This document shows positions 8,513 through 18,255 of a stretch of DNA of 64,000 bases, in pieces (the first letter of the stretch is position 1; each line of letters starts with the position of its first letter). Position numbers and translations under genes: made by a program. Source of the DNA: Seonamhaeicola maritimus. GTDB lineage: Bacteria; Bacteroidota; Bacteroidia; Flavobacteriales; Flavobacteriaceae. The notes beneath the pieces were generated by a model. It was given only the letters and a program-made list of their open reading frames with translations. It ran no database searches and was not told where the DNA came from. The stretch covers positions 302 to 64,301 of the forward strand of contig NZ_VRKQ01000012.1 of the NCBI RefSeq assembly GCF_008056315.1, written 5' to 3'.

Positions 8513-9385
8513 CTATTTTATTAAAGGAAATAATTGCTGAAGACCTTCAAAATTTTGCTTTAAAATAACTTCAGGATCACCACCTTTTACATGTCCCAAA
8601 ATATTAAAAGGACCTGTATAGTTTAAGTCTAATAATTGCTGAATCATCTTTTTTTCGAGATTGCCTTTTCCCAAGGTAATGATTTTTGGTCCTCCAGTTT
8701 TCATCCCATTTAAACTAACAGACCATAAATAAGGGAATAGCTTTTTTATATTTTCTGAATAATCATCTAGAGCATCATGAGAATGATGAAAATTAAAGAC
8801 CACTCCTATATTTTGTTGTGGTAGTGCTTTAATTATTTTTAGTTGATTGTCTGGTTTTCCAAACCATCCACCATGATTATATAAGGCAATTTTACATCCT
8901 AATGAGGTTGCTCTTTTTGATATATACGAAACCATTTCTACAGCTTGTTTTAAAGATTCTTCTTCAGTGAGATCTTCAAAATAGGTAGGTTCAAAACCAA
9001 TCCAAATTTGAGTTTTAATACCAACGGATTCTAAATTTTTAAAGACAGCTTCACTTTCAGGCTTTAAGTTGTAAGGACTATCTTTTTGAAGGTTTATATA
9101 TAACCAAACAGCTTTTATAGTAATACCTTTTTCTTTAGCCAATTGCCATTCTTGCTTCATAGTTGGAATATGCTTTGGTCTATTTCCATAGGCATATTGC
9201 TTATAACCTAACCGTTCCAACATTTCTAAACGCTCTTTAGGTGAACGTTCCTTAACATCAAAACCAACGATAGACCACGGAATAAGATTAGATTTACTAA
9301 AAGGGTAAGCCTCTTTTGTAGAATGATTTGCTCTACAAGAAAAAAGAAAAACAATAGTAATTATTAAGAGGGACTTATTTTTCAC
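8513..9385 (-). CDS. Sugar phosphate isomerase/epimerase-like TIM-barrel lipoprotein
   Basis: A 290-residue lipoprotein (lipobox LFSC, Cys17) with a xylose-isomerase-like TIM barrel of the AP-endonuclease-2 superfamily. Metal-ligand-like positions are visible in IGFEPTYFED, ALYNHGGWFG and VVFNFHHSHDA. The periplasmic location makes a phosphosugar substrate unlikely. Relatives exported like this are often annotated as epimerases, and some act on keto-sugars or glycosides. The start is GTG: the bases GTGA overlap the TGA stop of the upstream G8 gene by four, so the two are translationally coupled. The exact reaction is unknown. Confidence 0.75.
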   Translation of the reverse strand: MKNKSLLIITIVFLFSCRANHSTKEAYPFSKSNLIPWSIVGFDVKERSPKERLEMLERLGYKQYAYGNRPKHIPTMKQEWQLAKEKGITIKAVWLYINLQKDSPYNLKPESEAVFKNLESVGIKTQIWIGFEPTYFEDLTEEESLKQAVEMVSYISKRATSLGCKIALYNHGGWFGKPDNQLKIIKALPQQNIGVVFNFHHSHDALDDYSENIKKLFPYLWSVSLNGMKTGGPKIITLGKGNLEKKMIQQLLDLNYTGPFNILGHVKGGDPEVILKQNFEGLQQLFPLIK

Positions 9386-12300
9386 TTTACAATTATTTTC
9401 TTTGAAATATTTATATCATCATCCGCCTTGATCTTAATAATATACAATCCTATTTGAACGTTTAAATTCATCTGAATATCAGAAATTGATTTATATTCTG
9501 AAGACAGGACTACTTGCCCTAAAACATTAACGACCTGAACAGAAACCGAATTAAAAACTTTTCCTAATTTTATATTCAATTTATCTTCTGTTGGGTTTGG
9601 ATACACATTGATATTTATATCCTTTTTCTCAATATACAAAGTCGGCTCCACATATTTTTTACCGATGATTTCTACTTCGGCAAACTTTAATTTATTGTAT
9701 CCAATGGCCTGGATACGCACATACCTTCCCAAAGCTCCCAAATTGTTTAAAGAAAACTTCCTTACCGGGGTACTATTTTTTAAATACTCATAATCTGCCA
9801 AAGCTCTTGACGAGGCCAAACTAGAATCTATAAATGGCACATCTGAAATTAAAACGTAAAAATCTTTAAAGTGTGAAGATACAGGTTCAATATCTGATCC
9901 ATTTAATTCAACAGTATTCCAAATATCAATAAAATCGATCACTTTCAATTCGCCTAAATCGAGATCAAACCAAGGTTCATTTTCAATATTTGTAGATGAA
10001 AAACTACCAACAGGAACAAGCCCACGTTGATATAGTTGCACATTAATTCTTCCATTGGTGTTTCCGTCAATAGCCTTTTCTGGAGAAGCATCAATATCTT
10101 CGCTTTCATGGGTAATGCTAGTATCAGTACTACTTTGAGTTACTGTAGCAAATCGACTAATTATTTGGTGCTTGGGCGCCAAGGCAGATGGCGTTTCAAG
10201 TTTCACTGATGAATAGACACCTGAAGCTGGTGCATTCAGAATATTCACTCTAACTGGAAATTTTGTGTACTGATATGTACGACGATTTGGAAGGCTTTCA
10301 TTTAAAATAAAATAAAAAGCATCATTTTCGTCTTTATAAACCTCATTATTGCTTAAATACTCTTCAAATTTAGCTTGGGAAGCAAACTCATAAATACGTT
10401 TAGGGTAATCTAATCTTAGAGTTCCTTGAGCTGGAGCTTGTTTAATGCCCATGTCATAACTTCCAAAATCGTCTGTAATAATGCCATCAATTTCAAATCT
10501 AAAATCATTTGTGGCATAATCAACTACTAAACCCGTTGAATCCAGTACTGTGAATGTTGTTGGACGATTAACAAAATCTGATGAGCTTAAATGTATAGTG
10601 TTATCACCATGTTCTGTATATATGGTTGTAGTACCTGGATCTTCCTTCTCAATTTGATAAAACTCTGTAACGTTTGTAGTTTCAAGATCAATAAAGTACC
10701 AAGGTGTAAAACCATTATTTCTTGTTTTCAGCTCACCATTACCACTTTCTACAAGTCTGGAAACAGTAACACCATAGCCTAAGTCTTGCATCTTAATATT
10801 ATCAAAAGTTTGGTTATGAGAATGTTTCCAAAGAAAAACACCAATAGCATTCATATTCTTACCGGATATATAAACATCCTTAAATGAATAATCTGCTTGA
10901 TAAACGATAGACAAACCTTGGTTAACTCCCCAAGCCTTAAAACCATCAAATACGGAACGTGATTCATGATTTACACCCATATCTCGCTCAATAGAGCGCA
11001 AGCCTTGATAGCACCATATGGTGGTTGTATTTTCCATAATTAAAGCTGCTTCAACTGGCATAACACCATCACCTTCTGCACTATAACCATTAACGCTCAA
11101 CGGAAAATTATCAACCTCATAACCTGGTCTGTTAGCTAATGCCAATGCGTCAACTCTATCTAGATTATTTATTGCAGGATTCATGTTAATAACACCAACT
11201 CCTTGATTGGCGTTTGCAATTACATTGCCTCTGCAAACAACCGTTCTACCTTTCATGGCTAACCCTTGACCTGAAAATAGATAATCATCATGAAACAAGG
11301 CAGCCTCATAAACATCTGTATTATGGCCTTTGGCAATATTAACCACTAAATTATCATCCCAAAAACCAGTTTCGCTACCTGTTTCAGAAACAATACCTGC
11401 ACCTATAACATCATATACTACATTGTCCGCAACTAATGCATGAGAATCATGTTGTGTTATACCCCAGCCTGGGTTACCCCATACCACATTCCCTGTAACA
11501 TGCGTCATATTATCGCCATAACTAGCACCTGTTTTATGTAAATGAATAGAATACCGACCTCTTGGATTTGTTATATCTGCATCATCATTTTTAATCATTT
11601 CTGCACATTCTTGACCTAGGGCAGAAATTTTTGAATTAAATACTTTGGGCCTTAACCAATTATTCCAAATAAAATCATCAACTAATCTGGATTTATCCGT
11701 TCTTCCCATATCAATAAATGATGCATTTCTTATTTGCACATTTGTATCATTGTGCATTGCCATTAAATGTCCTCTATGATGAACATTAGATATGGATGAG
11801 GATTTAAAAGTAATATTACGCGTTAAATTACCAACATAACAATGTAGGTCTTGAGATGACCGTCCTTCATGATTTTTTAGTAAGTTACTCGTTAATGTAA
11901 CTGTTGTTTCTGAAATAGATTGAATGGTTACTTCATCTTCGCCATTACTACTAGTATTCATATTTCCTCCTCTAGTAACAATTAAGTCATCTCCATTTTT
12001 CCAACCTTGTGCTACTGATTCTAATTCTAATATAGCTTGGTTCTTTAGGGCATCCTCAGCAAGTTTCATCATATTTAACTTCTCTTGCCCTATAATTTCA
12101 ATTTGTCCCATGGTAACAATGCCAAGTGATAATTGCGTAGAATCCCATTGATGCCTTCCAGTTACTCCTGGTCCATCATCATAAACAGTTCTTGAAGTTT
12201 CAGTTACCGACGTATTTCCTGATAAGGCCTCCGTGTATGAATTAAAACGATTATCTGGACCTACCGCTTGTGTAATCTTATATGTAGTCGCACCATCTGA

Positions 12301-12762
12301 AAAATGACTTGTTGCATTACTATTCCATACTTGAGAGAAGCCGCTTGTTCCTCCCTTATGAGCTTCAATGTCAAAAGGGGTAATTGTAATATCAATTTTA
12401 CCATCTGCAGCATTATTTGCAAGAAACTTAACGTATGATGTACTTGTTCCTATAAACGTGTCGAAAGTTAAAGTTGTTGTTAGATTGGTATTGGTTTGAG
12501 TACAAACAAATTCACCATCAACACGAATGGCGAAAATTTGTGCGTTTGACTGCCCTTGATAAGACACGGTAATGCCATCTGGAATAACTACAATTGAGGC
12601 ATCACTAGGTACTGTATTAGTATTCCAAGTTGAGGAACTAAACCAAGAGCCATTTTGTACTGCTGTATGTGTAGCTGTGTTACTTGGAATTAATGTTGTA
12701 AGCATTTGCCCATTAACCAATAATGAGAATAGAAAAATTAGAACTAGTAAAAAGTGTTTCAT
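9382..12762 (-). CDS. G8-domain / parallel beta-helix protein with discoidin-like and T9SS domains
   Basis: A 1126-residue secreted protein. After the signal peptide (to about 18) comes a G8 domain (about 28-150, with WNTNTVPSDASIVVIPDGI), then a long right-handed parallel beta-helix region (about 300-650, repeated N-x-V/I-x-x turns with HLHKTGASYGDN and GIVSETGSETG). A discoidin/F5-8C-like sandwich (about 880-1035, AIDGNTNGR ... YVRIQAIG) and a type A sorting domain (about 1050-1126, VYPNPTEDKLNIK) follow. G8 plus beta-helix is the architecture of the hyaluronan-depolymerising CEMIP/TMEM2 proteins. Here it may be a surface polysaccharide lyase or hydrolase. It has its own operator and is coupled to the isomerase-like gene. 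Confidence 0.85.
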   Translation of the reverse strand: MKHFLLVLIFLFSLLVNGQMLTTLIPSNTATHTAVQNGSWFSSSTWNTNTVPSDASIVVIPDGITVSYQGQSNAQIFAIRVDGEFVCTQTNTNLTTTLTFDTFIGTSTSYVKFLANNAADGKIDITITPFDIEAHKGGTSGFSQVWNSNATSHFSDGATTYKITQAVGPDNRFNSYTEALSGNTSVTETSRTVYDDGPGVTGRHQWDSTQLSLGIVTMGQIEIIGQEKLNMMKLAEDALKNQAILELESVAQGWKNGDDLIVTRGGNMNTSSNGEDEVTIQSISETTVTLTSNLLKNHEGRSSQDLHCYVGNLTRNITFKSSSISNVHHRGHLMAMHNDTNVQIRNASFIDMGRTDKSRLVDDFIWNNWLRPKVFNSKISALGQECAEMIKNDDADITNPRGRYSIHLHKTGASYGDNMTHVTGNVVWGNPGWGITQHDSHALVADNVVYDVIGAGIVSETGSETGFWDDNLVVNIAKGHNTDVYEAALFHDDYLFSGQGLAMKGRTVVCRGNVIANANQGVGVINMNPAINNLDRVDALALANRPGYEVDNFPLSVNGYSAEGDGVMPVEAALIMENTTTIWCYQGLRSIERDMGVNHESRSVFDGFKAWGVNQGLSIVYQADYSFKDVYISGKNMNAIGVFLWKHSHNQTFDNIKMQDLGYGVTVSRLVESGNGELKTRNNGFTPWYFIDLETTNVTEFYQIEKEDPGTTTIYTEHGDNTIHLSSSDFVNRPTTFTVLDSTGLVVDYATNDFRFEIDGIITDDFGSYDMGIKQAPAQGTLRLDYPKRIYEFASQAKFEEYLSNNEVYKDENDAFYFILNESLPNRRTYQYTKFPVRVNILNAPASGVYSSVKLETPSALAPKHQIISRFATVTQSSTDTSITHESEDIDASPEKAIDGNTNGRINVQLYQRGLVPVGSFSSTNIENEPWFDLDLGELKVIDFIDIWNTVELNGSDIEPVSSHFKDFYVLISDVPFIDSSLASSRALADYEYLKNSTPVRKFSLNNLGALGRYVRIQAIGYNKLKFAEVEIIGKKYVEPTLYIEKKDININVYPNPTEDKLNIKLGKVFNSVSVQVVNVLGQVVLSSEYKSISDIQMNLNVQIGLYIIKIKADDDINISKKIIVK

Positions 12763-12784
12763 TTATATGCCTTTAAATCAAGCA

Positions 12785-12849
12785 CTAAACTAGAGCAATA
12801 CTTCTACGTGAAGGTTTAAGGGTTATCAAATAAAGTTTAATAATTGTCA
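12785..12849 (-). promoter_or_regulatory. Predicted HTCS operator and -7 box for the G8 protein unit
   Basis: Direct repeat at 12814 (GTTTAAGGGTTATCA, 11 of 15) and 12835 (GTTTAATAATTGTCA), 21 bp apart. The second copy is identical over all 15 bases to the distal copy before susC at 32750. A near-consensus -7 box (TAGTTTAG, 12792-12785 on the minus strand) lies 22 bp away. The gap to the sulfatase stop at 12859 holds nothing else. Confidence 0.6.
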
Positions 12850-12858
12850 TATGAGTAT

Positions 12859-14322
12859 TTACTCACCAATAATATTGTTTTGACATGTAGTATGAAGTAT
12901 TTTTTTTAATCTAATCACATCATCCTTATAATCTGGTTCATTAACCACATTAATATTCTCTTGAGCATCTGTTTTGTGGTCGTATAACATAGACGTAATT
13001 AAAGTATTGTCTTTAGGATTCAAATATTCAGTATAACTAAATCTTGGCGTTTTTAATGTAAAGGCATTACCTTTTTTTATTAAGACATGTTTCTTACCAG
13101 AATGTTTTTCATTATTAAGTATGGGAATCATACTTTCTCCATCTATTTGGTGCTCAGGAAACTCTAAATTACAGAGTTCTGCTAAAGTTGGATAAATATC
13201 TACCAATTCTACCAAGGCATTTGTAGATTTTCCTTTTTGATGAAATGGAGAACTAATAATTAATGGGACTTGAGTTGACGTATTATAATTGGTAAACTTT
13301 GCCCATTGCGTATGTTCTTGTAAATTATATCCGTGATCTGATACCAGAACAACTATCGTGTTTTTGTCTAATCCTTCTTCTCTTAATTCATTTAAAATTT
13401 TGCCAATTAGAGCATCAACATAACTCACCGTAGCATAATAACCATGAATTAAATTTATGGCTAAACTGTCTGACACTTGTCCTTTTTTCGGAATATTAGA
13501 ATAAGCTCTCATTTCTCCCCAAGTACTTATAGAAATTGCTGGTGCATTCTTAGGGACATAATTATTATCTGGTTGTTTTATGCCGTTTCTGTCATATAAA
13601 TCCCAATACTTTTTTGGCGCATTAAATGGTAAGTGAGGTGCAATAAAACCAGCTGTTAAAAAGAAAGGTTTAGATGATTTTTTTAGTTTTTTAATATCAC
13701 GTATAACCTTTTCAGTCATTAAGCCGTCAATATAAACAGAATCATTAACCATTGCCTTTTCATATGCTGGTCCTGTATCTGTGTTTTTATATTCTATAAT
13801 ATTATCCTCATTTTGATAATCTTTCCATAAAGATTGCCAATAATCTGTAGGCGCTAATCCTTGGTCGTTTCTATCAAAAGCATATGGTCTCCAAACTTCA
13901 TCCCAGTCAGTTTCCCTATCATCTAAATGATGATAAATCTTTCCATTACTAATTGTTGTATATCCATTTTGTTTAAATAATTGAGGGAATGTTACTGCTT
14001 CAGGAGTTTCCTTTTCAACAAATGTATTATAGTTTAAAAATCTGCTTTTAGTTGGTAGCATGCCTGTTAACATACTAGCTCTTGAAGCACCACAGACCGG
14101 TACATTACAATACGCATTATTAAATTGCATCCCATTTTTGGCTAACTTATCTATGTTAGGAGAAACTATTTGACTAGCTCCATACGTATTAAGTTCTGGA
14201 CGTAAATCGTCCATGTACAATAAAAGAATATTAGGGTGTTTTGGTTGAGTTCGATTTATGAAATCACAAGAATAAAGCAAATGGACTAAAACTAAAAAAA
14301 TAATATAAATGGACACTCTCAT
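12859..14322 (-). CDS. Sulfatase lipoprotein, iduronate-2-sulfatase-like, CxAxR active site
   Basis: A 487-residue family S1 sulfatase. Lipobox LYSC (Cys19). Metal ligands appear in LLLYMDDL (Asp38, Asp39). The formylglycine site is CGASR (Cys77-Arg81), with Ala instead of the usual Pro at the third position. A SDHGYNLQEH metal site follows in the middle. The overall layout (DLRPELNTYG, IYHHLDD, ITAGFIAPHLPF-like) matches iduronate-2-sulfatase relatives (S1_7-like). It removes sulfate esters from oligosaccharides in the periplasm or at the membrane. It follows the phosphoesterase gene by 150 bp, so it may be the last gene of the susC operon or have its own promoter; I found no convincing -7 box. 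Confidence 0.9.
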   Translation of the reverse strand: MRVSIYIIFLVLVHLLYSCDFINRTQPKHPNILLLYMDDLRPELNTYGASQIVSPNIDKLAKNGMQFNNAYCNVPVCGASRASMLTGMLPTKSRFLNYNTFVEKETPEAVTFPQLFKQNGYTTISNGKIYHHLDDRETDWDEVWRPYAFDRNDQGLAPTDYWQSLWKDYQNEDNIIEYKNTDTGPAYEKAMVNDSVYIDGLMTEKVIRDIKKLKKSSKPFFLTAGFIAPHLPFNAPKKYWDLYDRNGIKQPDNNYVPKNAPAISISTWGEMRAYSNIPKKGQVSDSLAINLIHGYYATVSYVDALIGKILNELREEGLDKNTIVVLVSDHGYNLQEHTQWAKFTNYNTSTQVPLIISSPFHQKGKSTNALVELVDIYPTLAELCNLEFPEHQIDGESMIPILNNEKHSGKKHVLIKKGNAFTLKTPRFSYTEYLNPKDNTLITSMLYDHKTDAQENINVVNEPDYKDDVIRLKKILHTTCQNNIIGE

Positions 14323-14472
14323 TGTTATTCTGAATTTAAAATTATTAGGAAATAATTTTACTTGAACTAAACTCTAATCTATCAGTCATGGTATATAAAA
14401 TATTTTCCTATTTCAACTGTAATTTGTTCTAATATAAAGAGCATTCACTATAACCAGTAATTTACATTAAAT

Positions 14473-15741
14473 CTATTCTTTGTTTTTTTTAATAGAAAAA
14501 GAATCAAATGTCTCCCCTGTGTAGGAATTAATTCCTTGAAATGATAACATTAGTCCATCGATATTAATTAGCCCAAAACTTGGTACATGTTCTGCATGAG
14601 CAACTATGCTTCCATCGTTACAATTTTCTTTATTTAAAGGATCTGCTTGCCATTTCTTATTAATTTTTCCTCCAGCTCCTATGGTTACCGAAATAAACCT
14701 GTTTTTTAAATCTCCATAATTGTTTTGGTTGGTTAAACTACCATCTACATTGCCTAATTCATCGTAGGGTTTTAAGCGTTCATATGTATGTGCATGTCCA
14801 TTCAAAACCAAATCTACACTATTGTCTACAAAAGTTTCATACAACGCTTGAACATGCTCATAATTCGGCTTGTAAGTGCACGTTTTACCATTATGATGTA
14901 AATAGACAATAATCCAATCATATTTATCCTTATACCGCTTTAAGGTTTGTTGTATCCATGCAATTTGTTCATCTAACTTATAAAACCCACCATCATAAGA
15001 GTCTAACCCTATAAATAGTGTGTTGGCATAGGTAAAACTATAATAATGTTCATTCCCCGGTAATGACCATTCTTTTTCAAAATTCTTTTCTGGATCTGAT
15101 AACCAATCATGATTTCCTACTACTGGATAAAAAGGAATGTTTTTAAAAACTTCTTGAAAAGGCTTAAATAAATGATTATCGTAATTTTTACTTTCGCCTT
15201 TTGGATATACAATATCGCCTAGTCCTAATCCAAAATCTGGTCTATTTTTTAATTCTATTATTCTTGTTGCTGGCTCTTTGGCAAAACTCCATTCTTCTTT
15301 GGCACCAATATCGCCTAAAGCATAAAAACTAAATGCCATTTTTTTATTGGCTGGTGCTGTTATAAAATAATAATCTTTACCTGTTGCTAAAAGATGCCCA
15401 TTTGAGTATATCGAATACATATAAGTAGTGTTGGGTTTTAGATTTTTCATTAGTACTTCGTTGAACTTATTGCCTTCATGACTAACCAAATCACCTTTAA
15501 TACTCGTTTTTTCCGTTTTGTTTTTCTCATAATAAACTACTTGACAACTTTCTGCCTTAGCATCTGTTTTCCAAGTAATGGTAGTAGTTGTAGGTCTAAC
15601 CATTTGTAAATAAGGTTGACGTAATAAAATTGGTTTTTTTCCAAAAGAAACTATTTGAGTTTCATCATTGTGTCCAGCTTTTACTGATTTACAATTGAAA
15701 AAACTAACTACTACTATTAATAATATGAGATACTTTTTCAT
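14473..15741 (-). CDS. Purple acid phosphatase-like metallophosphoesterase lipoprotein
   Basis: A 422-residue lipoprotein (lipobox FFNC, Cys17). Residues about 40-130 form the N-terminal fibronectin-like domain of purple acid phosphatases (RQPYLQMVRPTTTTITWKTD). The calcineurin-type metal centre follows: ALGDIG (Asp144), LGLGDIVYP (Asp176), VVGNHDW (Asn210, His211), VYLHHNG and LNGHAHTYER. It hydrolyses phosphate esters in the periplasm. Its stop side leads to the last sulfatase, and its ATG overlaps the stop of the preceding sulfatase by one base (TAATG). A phosphatase inside a sulfatase operon is unusual and may act on a phosphorylated or misannotated sulfated substrate. Confidence 0.9.
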   Translation of the reverse strand: MKKYLILLIVVVSFFNCKSVKAGHNDETQIVSFGKKPILLRQPYLQMVRPTTTTITWKTDAKAESCQVVYYEKNKTEKTSIKGDLVSHEGNKFNEVLMKNLKPNTTYMYSIYSNGHLLATGKDYYFITAPANKKMAFSFYALGDIGAKEEWSFAKEPATRIIELKNRPDFGLGLGDIVYPKGESKNYDNHLFKPFQEVFKNIPFYPVVGNHDWLSDPEKNFEKEWSLPGNEHYYSFTYANTLFIGLDSYDGGFYKLDEQIAWIQQTLKRYKDKYDWIIVYLHHNGKTCTYKPNYEHVQALYETFVDNSVDLVLNGHAHTYERLKPYDELGNVDGSLTNQNNYGDLKNRFISVTIGAGGKINKKWQADPLNKENCNDGSIVAHAEHVPSFGLINIDGLMLSFQGINSYTGETFDSFSIKKNKE

Positions 15742-17399
15742 TATATTTTATACCTTTCTATTTTGCTTTCCTTAAACCCAATACGTTCTGCTATAGTATA
15801 GATATATTTACCGGACTTTGCTGGAATCGGCTCTGTATAAAGAAGCCAACCACTATTGTAATCTAAATTTTCATTTGGATTGTCTGAAACAAAATAAGCT
15901 ATAGATGCCCCTTTGGTAGACGACGAAAGTAAAACCATGCCATTCCTCATTTCAATATTGGCATTTGCTGTAATTGGTTGTTCGAAATTTGGCCACATAG
16001 AATTGACTAAACAAGACTCGGGCTGAAGGCCTAAATCTCTTCTTTCCTTTAAATGTTTCTTCAATGTAGATCTCATTTCGTCTAATACAGATTCGTAATT
16101 AGGGTCATCAGCCAAATTATTAATGTTATGTGGATCTAAGTTACAGTCATATAGCTCTTCATATGTTTTAGTGTTAAACCAGATTTGTTGTGTTTCACTC
16201 AGTTTACCTTCTTCTTTTAATTGCAAAAACTTGGTCATCATGGGAACACTTTTTCTGTAACCTACATCCTTATATTTTAAAAGATTTGGAAAATCATTCC
16301 TTAAGTATAGATACTGCCTATTTCTAACTGCTCTAATTCTATCTGTAAATTCATCAAACCTATCAGATGAACCAAATATGTATTCTCTTTCGGTGTCATT
16401 GAACTTTCCTAAAAAGGCTTTTCCTTCCAAATATTTTGGAGGTTCAATTCCTACCAAACTTAACATAGTCGGAGCCAAATCAACAAATGAAATCATACGA
16501 TTTGTTCTTCCGCCTTCACTATTAATCCCTTTAATCATAAAAGGAACTTTTAAACCCGAATCATATATTTCTCTTTTCTGCCTAGGCAAAGGTCCTCCAT
16601 GATCACTGTAAAAGAAAATTATAGTATTATCATAAAGACCATCATCTTTTAGTTGCTTAATAAAAGAGCCAACCTGGACATCCATTAGCTCTACATTACT
16701 ATAATGACGGGCGATGGTTTCCCTGGTCTCATTATTATCTGGCAAATAGGGTGGTACTTTAACATCATTTGGAGAAACGGTTAAAGGTAAATCCTCTTTT
16801 TTCCAAAGTTGACTTTCATGAGTTGTATTGATATTAAACACAGAAAAGAATGGTGAGTTTTCCGGTCTGTTTCTCCAATGTGCTTTATTGCTATTTTGAT
16901 CCCAAGCTGTGATTGGGGCTGCAAATTGATAATCGGTTTTTTGATTATTCGTACAGAAATATCCATTTGCTCTCAAATATTCTGTAAAACATTTTACTTC
17001 ACTTGGAATAACAGCAGAATATTGGGTTATAGAATCTCCTTGACTATCCAATCTTCCAACGTTCTTATAACTACGTTTACCCCAAGACATAACATCCAGT
17101 CCCGTACGCATATGCATTGTACCAATGCTAGTAGGATACATACCTGTAATTATTGAAGATCTTGTAGGAGCACAAACTCCAACAGGTGCAAAAGCGTTAT
17201 CATAAATCATACTTTCCTTTGATAATTCATCCAAGTTTGGTGTTTGGGCAGTAATATCTCCATAAAAAGAAAGTGTAGGGCTTATATCTTCGGTAACAAT
17301 CCAAACTATATTTGGTTTTCGAGTATTTTCTACTTTTCCTCTTTGTGAATTACAAGAAAAAAACTGAATAAGCACAAAAATTAGTATAAGTTGTTTCAT
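15741..17399 (-). CDS. Sulfatase lipoprotein with C-terminal beta-hexosaminidase-type domain
   Basis: A 552-residue S1 sulfatase (lipobox FFSC, Cys16). Metal ligands in WIVTEDIS (Glu37, Asp38) and the formylglycine motif CAPTR (Cys76-Arg80) are present; YSDHGGPLPR provides the second half of the metal site. The fold resembles heparan N-sulfatase-type enzymes. After the catalytic domain (to about 475) a short C-terminal module (about 480-552, VLLSSSTKGASIAYFVSD ... ESKIERYKI) resembles the CHB_HEX_C-type sandwich. It is followed by the phosphoesterase with a one-base overlap and preceded by the esterase three bases upstream. Confidence 0.9.
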   Translation of the reverse strand: MKQLILIFVLIQFFSCNSQRGKVENTRKPNIVWIVTEDISPTLSFYGDITAQTPNLDELSKESMIYDNAFAPVGVCAPTRSSIITGMYPTSIGTMHMRTGLDVMSWGKRSYKNVGRLDSQGDSITQYSAVIPSEVKCFTEYLRANGYFCTNNQKTDYQFAAPITAWDQNSNKAHWRNRPENSPFFSVFNINTTHESQLWKKEDLPLTVSPNDVKVPPYLPDNNETRETIARHYSNVELMDVQVGSFIKQLKDDGLYDNTIIFFYSDHGGPLPRQKREIYDSGLKVPFMIKGINSEGGRTNRMISFVDLAPTMLSLVGIEPPKYLEGKAFLGKFNDTEREYIFGSSDRFDEFTDRIRAVRNRQYLYLRNDFPNLLKYKDVGYRKSVPMMTKFLQLKEEGKLSETQQIWFNTKTYEELYDCNLDPHNINNLADDPNYESVLDEMRSTLKKHLKERRDLGLQPESCLVNSMWPNFEQPITANANIEMRNGMVLLSSSTKGASIAYFVSDNPNENLDYNSGWLLYTEPIPAKSGKYIYTIAERIGFKESKIERYKI

Positions 17400-17402
17400 A
17401 GT

Positions 17403-18245
17403 TTAAATAGTTGGTTTTCCCGATATATACCCAAGAGAAACTAAGAATCTATCCGCTTCTCGAAGCGTTTCCGTAAAGTATGGATTTCTATTAAAAAAGC
17501 TATGTTCAGCACCTTCATATAAAAACAAATCGCATCTGCTTTCAACTTCATTCATCTTTTTTTCATAGGTTTTAGATGAAACTACCGGTGTTGTTTTATC
17601 TTTTGTCCCAAAAAACACAATTGTTGGCGGCGCTCCTTTTGATATATTGTGTAAGGGCGAAATTTCTAAATGTCTACCTTCCATTCTACGATAGCCAAAA
17701 CCATCCTTACTATTGTCATATACCGGATTAAACAAAACAAGTACATTTGGTTTAGAACTTATTGAAAGGTCTTCGCCACTAGGCTCTAACCCAATAATAT
17801 TTCCACACACGGCTGCTAAGTGTCCTCCTGCTGAACCGCCTCCAGAAGCTATCATATTTGGATTAACACACAATTCTTTAGCGTATTTCCTAACATACCT
17901 AATTGCAGATTTTGCATCTTCAACCGCATCAAACGGAGATGTTCCATGAGTATTAAATAATCTATAATCTGCGGAAATGGCAATCATTCCTCTTGAAGCA
18001 AAATACGCCGATTGCCTCCTAAACGCTTTATGACTTCCTCCATTCCAACCACCTCCATGAAAGAAAATAATACAATTATAGATTTTATTCTTATCGAAAT
18101 TCTCAGGCCGATAAACATGTAATTTTAAATTAATGGTATCTATTGTTTTATACTGAATCGTTTCAGCTTCTATTTTTGGAATACCAGTTTGCCCCAACAG
18201 AGTATAACTTCCAAGTAATAAACCTAATGTTAATATAATCTTCAT
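17403..18245 (-). CDS. Secreted alpha/beta-hydrolase, carbohydrate esterase-like
   Basis: A 280-residue protein with a signal peptide (cleavage near 19, LLGQTG). The esterase hallmarks are complete: oxyanion hole HGGGW (63-67), nucleophile elbow GGGSAGG (Ser138), an acidic residue in FFGTKDKTTPV and the histidine in YEGAEHSFF. This pattern belongs to the BD-FAE / acetyl-xylan-esterase-like group of alpha/beta hydrolases. In this operon it would remove acyl groups from imported oligosaccharides so that sulfatases and glycosidases can act. The acyl group and sugar are not predictable from sequence. It sits 10 bp after one sulfatase and 3 bp before another. Confidence 0.85.
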   Translation of the reverse strand: MKIILTLGLLLGSYTLLGQTGIPKIEAETIQYKTIDTINLKLHVYRPENFDKNKIYNCIIFFHGGGWNGGSHKAFRRQSAYFASRGMIAISADYRLFNTHGTSPFDAVEDAKSAIRYVRKYAKELCVNPNMIASGGGSAGGHLAAVCGNIIGLEPSGEDLSISSKPNVLVLFNPVYDNSKDGFGYRRMEGRHLEISPLHNISKGAPPTIVFFGTKDKTTPVVSSKTYEKKMNEVESRCDLFLYEGAEHSFFNRNPYFTETLREADRFLVSLGYISGKPTI

Positions 18246-18255
18246 GATGATGGTT

